Assembly (NCBI GenBank): GCA_017428245.1
Contig: JAFRRF010000034.1
Coordinates: forward strand, 1 to 64,000
Reading direction: 5' to 3'
DNA length: 64,000 nt
DNA from: Bacteroidales bacterium
Lineage (GTDB): Bacteria; Bacteroidota; Bacteroidia; Bacteroidales; UBA932
The position numbers and the translations under genes were made by a program. How positions within the stretch are numbered: position 1 is the stretch's first letter; each line of letters begins with the position of its first letter. The notes beneath the pieces are model-generated. The model made no database searches. It saw nothing but the letters and a program-made list of their open reading frames with translations, and had not been told where the DNA came from. Positions 60,976 through 64,000 of the stretch are shown here, piece by piece.

Positions 60976-61890
60976 ATGGCTGTAATAGGAATCGATTTGG
61001 GAGGAACCAAAATCTCGGCCGCACTGCTCACGCGCAGCGGCGAAACGATCTGTAACACATACCGCCTGCTGGAAGGGGCCACCGGCTCCGAAGTGGGCCG
61101 GCTCATTGCCGAAGCGATACGCGACCTGCGCTCGCAAAACAATCAGCTTCCCGTCGAAGCCGTCGGCGTCTGCGTGCCCGGCATCGTCTATTCCAAGAAG
61201 GGAACGGTGTGGGCACCCAACATCCCGGGCTGGGACGACTACCCCCTGCTCCGGGAACTGGAAGCGGCCGTCGGCGACCCCACGGTCCGCATCGCACTGG
61301 AAAGCGACCGCACCTGCTACATCCTGGGAGAAGTCTGGAAAGGAGCGGCCCGCGGCTGCACGGACGCCATCTATCTGGCTGTTGGAACGGGCATCGGCGC
61401 CGGCATCCTGCTTGACGGCCGCGTCATCCACGGGGCTTCCGACATTGTGGGTGCCACAGGATGGATGGCGCTGGAAACGCCGTGGAAAGATGAATACAAG
61501 CCGGTCGGATGCTTCGAATATTATGCTTCCGGAAACGGGATCGGCACCCAGGCGAAACTGCGTTACGGCGATCCGTCGAAAACCAGCTATGATGTATTCG
61601 CCGGGTACGGCTCAGACCCGGTCGCGACGGAAATTCTCGATCATGCCATCCAACTGTGGGGAATGGGTACGGCCAACCTTGTGAGCCTGTTCAACCCGCA
61701 GAAGGTGATTTTCGGAGGCGGAGTGTTCGGTCCTGCCGTCCGCTTCATCGACCGGATCTATGAAGAAGCCTGCCGATGGGGACAGCCCATCTCGATGCGG
61801 GATGTCAGATTCTGTGCTTCGGAAGTCGGCGGCGACGCGGCCCTGCTCGGAGCCGCATATCTGGCCGTCCGTGAAACGGAAAATCTTTAG
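60976..61890 (+). CDS. ROK family sugar kinase, zinc site degenerate
   Basis: 304 residues. The ATP-binding start I-G-I-D-L-G-G-T-K and later G-T-G-I-G-A-G-I-L mark the ROK family (glucokinase, NagK, NanK). The normal zinc motif (H-x11-C-x-C-G-x2-G-C-x-E) is eroded: only G-C-F-E-Y-Y-A-S-G remains, and the H of G-H is W (T-G-W-M-A). Such variants are known in ROK proteins that may not need zinc. In context it probably phosphorylates GlcNAc, MurNAc or a related sugar released by the two upstream hydrolases. Confidence 0.88.
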   Translation: MAVIGIDLGGTKISAALLTRSGETICNTYRLLEGATGSEVGRLIAEAIRDLRSQNNQLPVEAVGVCVPGIVYSKKGTVWAPNIPGWDDYPLLRELEAAVGDPTVRIALESDRTCYILGEVWKGAARGCTDAIYLAVGTGIGAGILLDGRVIHGASDIVGATGWMALETPWKDEYKPVGCFEYYASGNGIGTQAKLRYGDPSKTSYDVFAGYGSDPVATEILDHAIQLWGMGTANLVSLFNPQKVIFGGGVFGPAVRFIDRIYEEACRWGQPISMRDVRFCASEVGGDAALLGAAYLAVRETENL

Positions 61891-61894
61891 CATT

Positions 61895-63049
61895 ATGACA
61901 GCAAAACAATACAACACCAGCGCCGTCTTCGTTGCCGCTTGTGCGGGGATGGCCTTTTTCGGCGTGACGATGCTTTCGCTCGCGCCAATTCTCGGAAAAC
62001 TCAACCTTGTCGTGGGAGAAGGCGCTCTCACGCTCCCTTCCACGATGTCGATCGGCATCATCCTGGGCACGGTACTCTTCGGGCCCATCGTCGACAAGTT
62101 CGGATACAAATGGCTGCTGATCATCAGCTCGGTGCTAGCTTTGGCCGGCGTCCAGGGCCTGGCCCGCTTCAGCGTGCTTCCCTGGCTCCATGCGTCCATT
62201 TTCTGTCTCGGACTGGGCGGCGGCATCCTCAACGGGCTGACCAACGCTCTGGTTTCAGACATCTACGACGATGACAAGCGTGGCGGACGGCTGGGCGTAC
62301 TCGGCGCCTTCTACTGCATCGGCGCCCTGCTCTGGACCCTGCTGAACTATTTCCTGCCCGACTACAGCGTGCCGCTCAATGCGGTTTCCGTCGTAATGGC
62401 CCTGTTCATCGTCTTTTTCTGCATGATAGCCTTCCCGAAAGCGAAACCGGCGGAGAATGTGTCGATCAACAAGTCGCTCGGGCTGCTGAAATACCCGGCA
62501 TTGCTGCTCTTTGCGGTCGTACTGTTCTTTGAAAGCGGCTTCGAGGGCTGCAGCGGCAGCTTCACCGTTGAGTTCTTCAACCGGACCACGCCGATGGACA
62601 CCAAAGCCGCCACCCTGGCGATGACCGTGTTCACCATCGGAATGATGGCCGGACGTTTTCCTTTGGGTGCAATCCAGCGCAGATTGAAGGCGGTCGGGAC
62701 GCTCTACCTGTATCTGAGTGTCGCTCTCGTCGGTGTCGTACTCTTTATGCTCTGCAACGGGGAGACTGGCGCCTGCATCGCGATGGCACTGATCGGCTTC
62801 GGTGTCGGAGCCACATTCCCGGTCGTCCTGAACTATGTCGGCGGAACGTTCCGCAACCAGTCCGGAACCGCCATGTCAATAGCCATTTTCATCGCCCTTG
62901 TGGGACAGTTCACTTTCAATCGGCTGACGGGCAACGCATTCGCCGTAGGCAAATACGCCACCCTGCCGGCCTTGATGATGACGGCACTGGTTGCGATGAT
63001 GGTCATCGTCCCCCTCGCCCTGAAAGCGGCGAAGAAGAATCAGGCCTAA
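61895..63049 (+). CDS. MFS sugar transporter (FucP/NagP-like)
   Basis: 384 residues, about 12 helices, from the ATG at 61895 (4 bp after the kinase stop). A central loop with G-G-R-L-G-V-L and N-x-T-x-G after the second helix set fits the major facilitator superfamily. Proteins like NagP move GlcNAc or related monosaccharides across the inner membrane. The position after NamZ, GH18 and ROK kinase supports amino-sugar import. The stop overlaps the convergent peroxidase gene by 4 bp. Confidence 0.85.
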   Translation: MTAKQYNTSAVFVAACAGMAFFGVTMLSLAPILGKLNLVVGEGALTLPSTMSIGIILGTVLFGPIVDKFGYKWLLIISSVLALAGVQGLARFSVLPWLHASIFCLGLGGGILNGLTNALVSDIYDDDKRGGRLGVLGAFYCIGALLWTLLNYFLPDYSVPLNAVSVVMALFIVFFCMIAFPKAKPAENVSINKSLGLLKYPALLLFAVVLFFESGFEGCSGSFTVEFFNRTTPMDTKAATLAMTVFTIGMMAGRFPLGAIQRRLKAVGTLYLYLSVALVGVVLFMLCNGETGACIAMALIGFGVGATFPVVLNYVGGTFRNQSGTAMSIAIFIALVGQFTFNRLTGNAFAVGKYATLPALMMTALVAMMVIVPLALKAAKKNQA

Positions 63050-63654
63050 AGCAGTTTCTTGAGTTCCTTCTCGATGTCGGCTGCACCTGCGGTCGGCTCG
63101 AAGCGTGCGACCACCTGTCCCCGGCGGTTAATCAGGAACTTGGTGAAATTCCACTTGATGTCCGGATTCTGGTCGTACGCAGGATCCTGGCTACGGAAGC
63201 GCTGGTCCAGAAAAGCCCCGATCGGGTTCTCCAGGTCAAAGCCCTGGAAGCCCTGCTGCTCTTTCAACCAGACGTAGAGCGGATGGGCATTCTCTCCGTT
63301 GACTTCGATCTTGTCGAACTGCGGGAACTGGATGTTGAAATTCGCCGTGCAGAAATCGTGGATCTCATCATAAGTGCCGGGAGCCTGTTCGCCGAATTGG
63401 TTGCAGGGGAAATCGAGGATTTCGAATCCCTTGTCGCGATACTGCTCGTAGAGAGCTTCCAACTCCGTATACTGCGGGGTAAAACCACAGCGGGTAGCCG
63501 TATTGACCACCAGCAGTACTTTACCCTTGAATTTTGACAACGGTACCGCTTCGCCATTTTCATCGTTGACGGAGAACTGATAGACGCCTCCTTTCGGGCC
63601 GCAGCCGCAGACCATCGCAGTCGCCAGGACCAATAACAACGTTATTCTTTTCAT
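63046..63654 (-). CDS. Glutathione peroxidase-like lipoprotein (Cys type)
   Basis: 202 residues from the ATG at 63654. The signal peptide ends V-C-G-C, a lipobox-like site. The GPx fold: V-V-N-T-A-T-R-C-G-F-T (peroxidatic Cys, where animal enzymes have Sec), D-F-P-C-N-Q-F-G and W-N-F-T-K-F-L-I. Bacterial relatives usually use thioredoxin rather than glutathione to reduce peroxides. Here it would act on the periplasmic face. The TATCTTTG box at 63675 leaves a 20-nt leader and supports the start. Confidence 0.94.
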   Translation of the reverse strand: MKRITLLLVLATAMVCGCGPKGGVYQFSVNDENGEAVPLSKFKGKVLLVVNTATRCGFTPQYTELEALYEQYRDKGFEILDFPCNQFGEQAPGTYDEIHDFCTANFNIQFPQFDKIEVNGENAHPLYVWLKEQQGFQGFDLENPIGAFLDQRFRSQDPAYDQNPDIKWNFTKFLINRRGQVVARFEPTAGAADIEKELKKLL

Positions 63655-63674
63655 AGCTTCGTATTTGATTGATA

Positions 63675-63682
63675 CAAAGATA
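63675..63682 (-). promoter_or_regulatory. -7 box (TATCTTTG) for the peroxidase gene
   Basis: An exact box on the minus strand 20 nt before the ATG at 63654. Confidence 0.55.
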
Positions 63683-63694
63683 TGAATTATCTTC

Positions 63695-64000
63695 CTAATC
63701 GGAAAGCCCGCGACGGTCGAGGAAACGGAATCCGGCGGCTTCCAACAGATGGGCAGGCCGGATGTCGGCCTCGCCGGCAAGGTCGGCGATGGTGCGGGCG
63801 ACTTTCAGGATGCGCGTGTACGCACGGGCGGAAAGCCCCATCCGGTCGAGGATCTGTTCCAGCGTATGCCGGCAGTCGTCGGAGAGCGGACAGAAACGGT
63901 CGATGAGCCGGGCGTTCATCGCCGCATTGGTGAAAATACCTTCATCGGCAAATCGGGCAGCCTGTACCGCCCGCGCGCGGGCCACCCGTTCCGCAATGTC
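63695..64000 (-). CDS. comM: YifB/ComM family Mg-chelatase-like ATPase, C-terminal part
   Basis: The final 101 residues; the frame is open to the window edge, so the ATPase core is outside. The visible part matches the Mg_chelatase C-terminal region: V-A-R-A-R-A-V-Q-A-A-R-F, then L-S-A-R-A-Y-T-R-I-L-K-V-A-R-T-I-A-D-L-A-G and I-R-P-A-H-L-L-E-A. ComM is a hexameric helicase for branch migration in natural transformation in some species; here no other competence gene is visible. It ends G-L-S-D. Confidence 0.9.
   Translation of the reverse strand, partial: DIAERVARARAVQAARFADEGIFTNAAMNARLIDRFCPLSDDCRHTLEQILDRMGLSARAYTRILKVARTIADLAGEADIRPAHLLEAAGFRFLDRRGLSD

Overview
The window is a gene-dense stretch of chromosome from a GC-rich member of the Bacteroidetes, most likely order Bacteroidales. 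The evidence is gene content typical of that group (DUF3078, DUF4837 and DUF1343/NamZ families, WbqC beside the lpx genes, type-3 ProS, a ribosomal protein S16 with an Ala/Glu tail) and repeated matches to the Bacteroidetes primary promoter (TTTG, about 19-21 bp, TAnnTTTG). Shine-Dalgarno sites are mostly absent. I cannot name the genus. There is no rRNA, CRISPR array, phage or insertion sequence, and no gap without a gene exceeds 300 bp. Layout: 1-5133 holds the end of an HMA-domain protein and a minus-strand set (membrane/barrel protein, tilS, DUF3078, proS). 5160-7760 encodes an aromatic-rich lipoprotein and a FadL-type porin. 7757-11043 is the minus-strand lipid A operon lpxD-lpxC-lpxA-wbqC, facing the rimP-nusA-infB-purB translation operon (11158-16801). 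16937-21306 carries rpsP-rimM, murF, dut and a flippase on the minus strand; a cyclophilin follows on plus. 22190-24531 is pgm, def and ruvX; 24555-28900 is a LytM-like protein, dxr, rseP and a DUF4837 lipoprotein. Then come tRNA-Glu-rpsT, radC, upp, miaB, a lipoprotein-SPOR-rpoN-osmC run, cysS, an M3 peptidase, ssb, a secreted hydrolase, yqeY-GH3, a PRTase-like protein with a cytosine permease, and mutL-rhomboid-EEP. From 48667 on lie tsaC, rsmE, a NagX-like acyltransferase, an S9 peptidase, a serpin and an unusual FeoB. The end holds tsaE followed by an amino-sugar salvage set (NamZ, GH18, ROK kinase, MFS transporter), a peroxidase and the end of comM. The most interesting signal is a pair of near-identical intergenic units (16814-16925 minus; 22070-22179 plus). 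Each has a perfect sigma-54 (-24/-12) promoter, an invariant stretch of about 38 nt starting at the predicted +1, and a GC-rich terminator whose sequence differs between copies but keeps its fold. They look like twin sigma-54-dependent small RNA genes, and rpoN itself lies in the window (33182-34588). Other oddities are a FeoB whose GTPase domain has lost its G motifs, a RimP that is only the N-terminal domain, an LpxC without the FabZ domain usual in this phylum, and a small palindromic repeat found in frame inside wbqC and rsmE.
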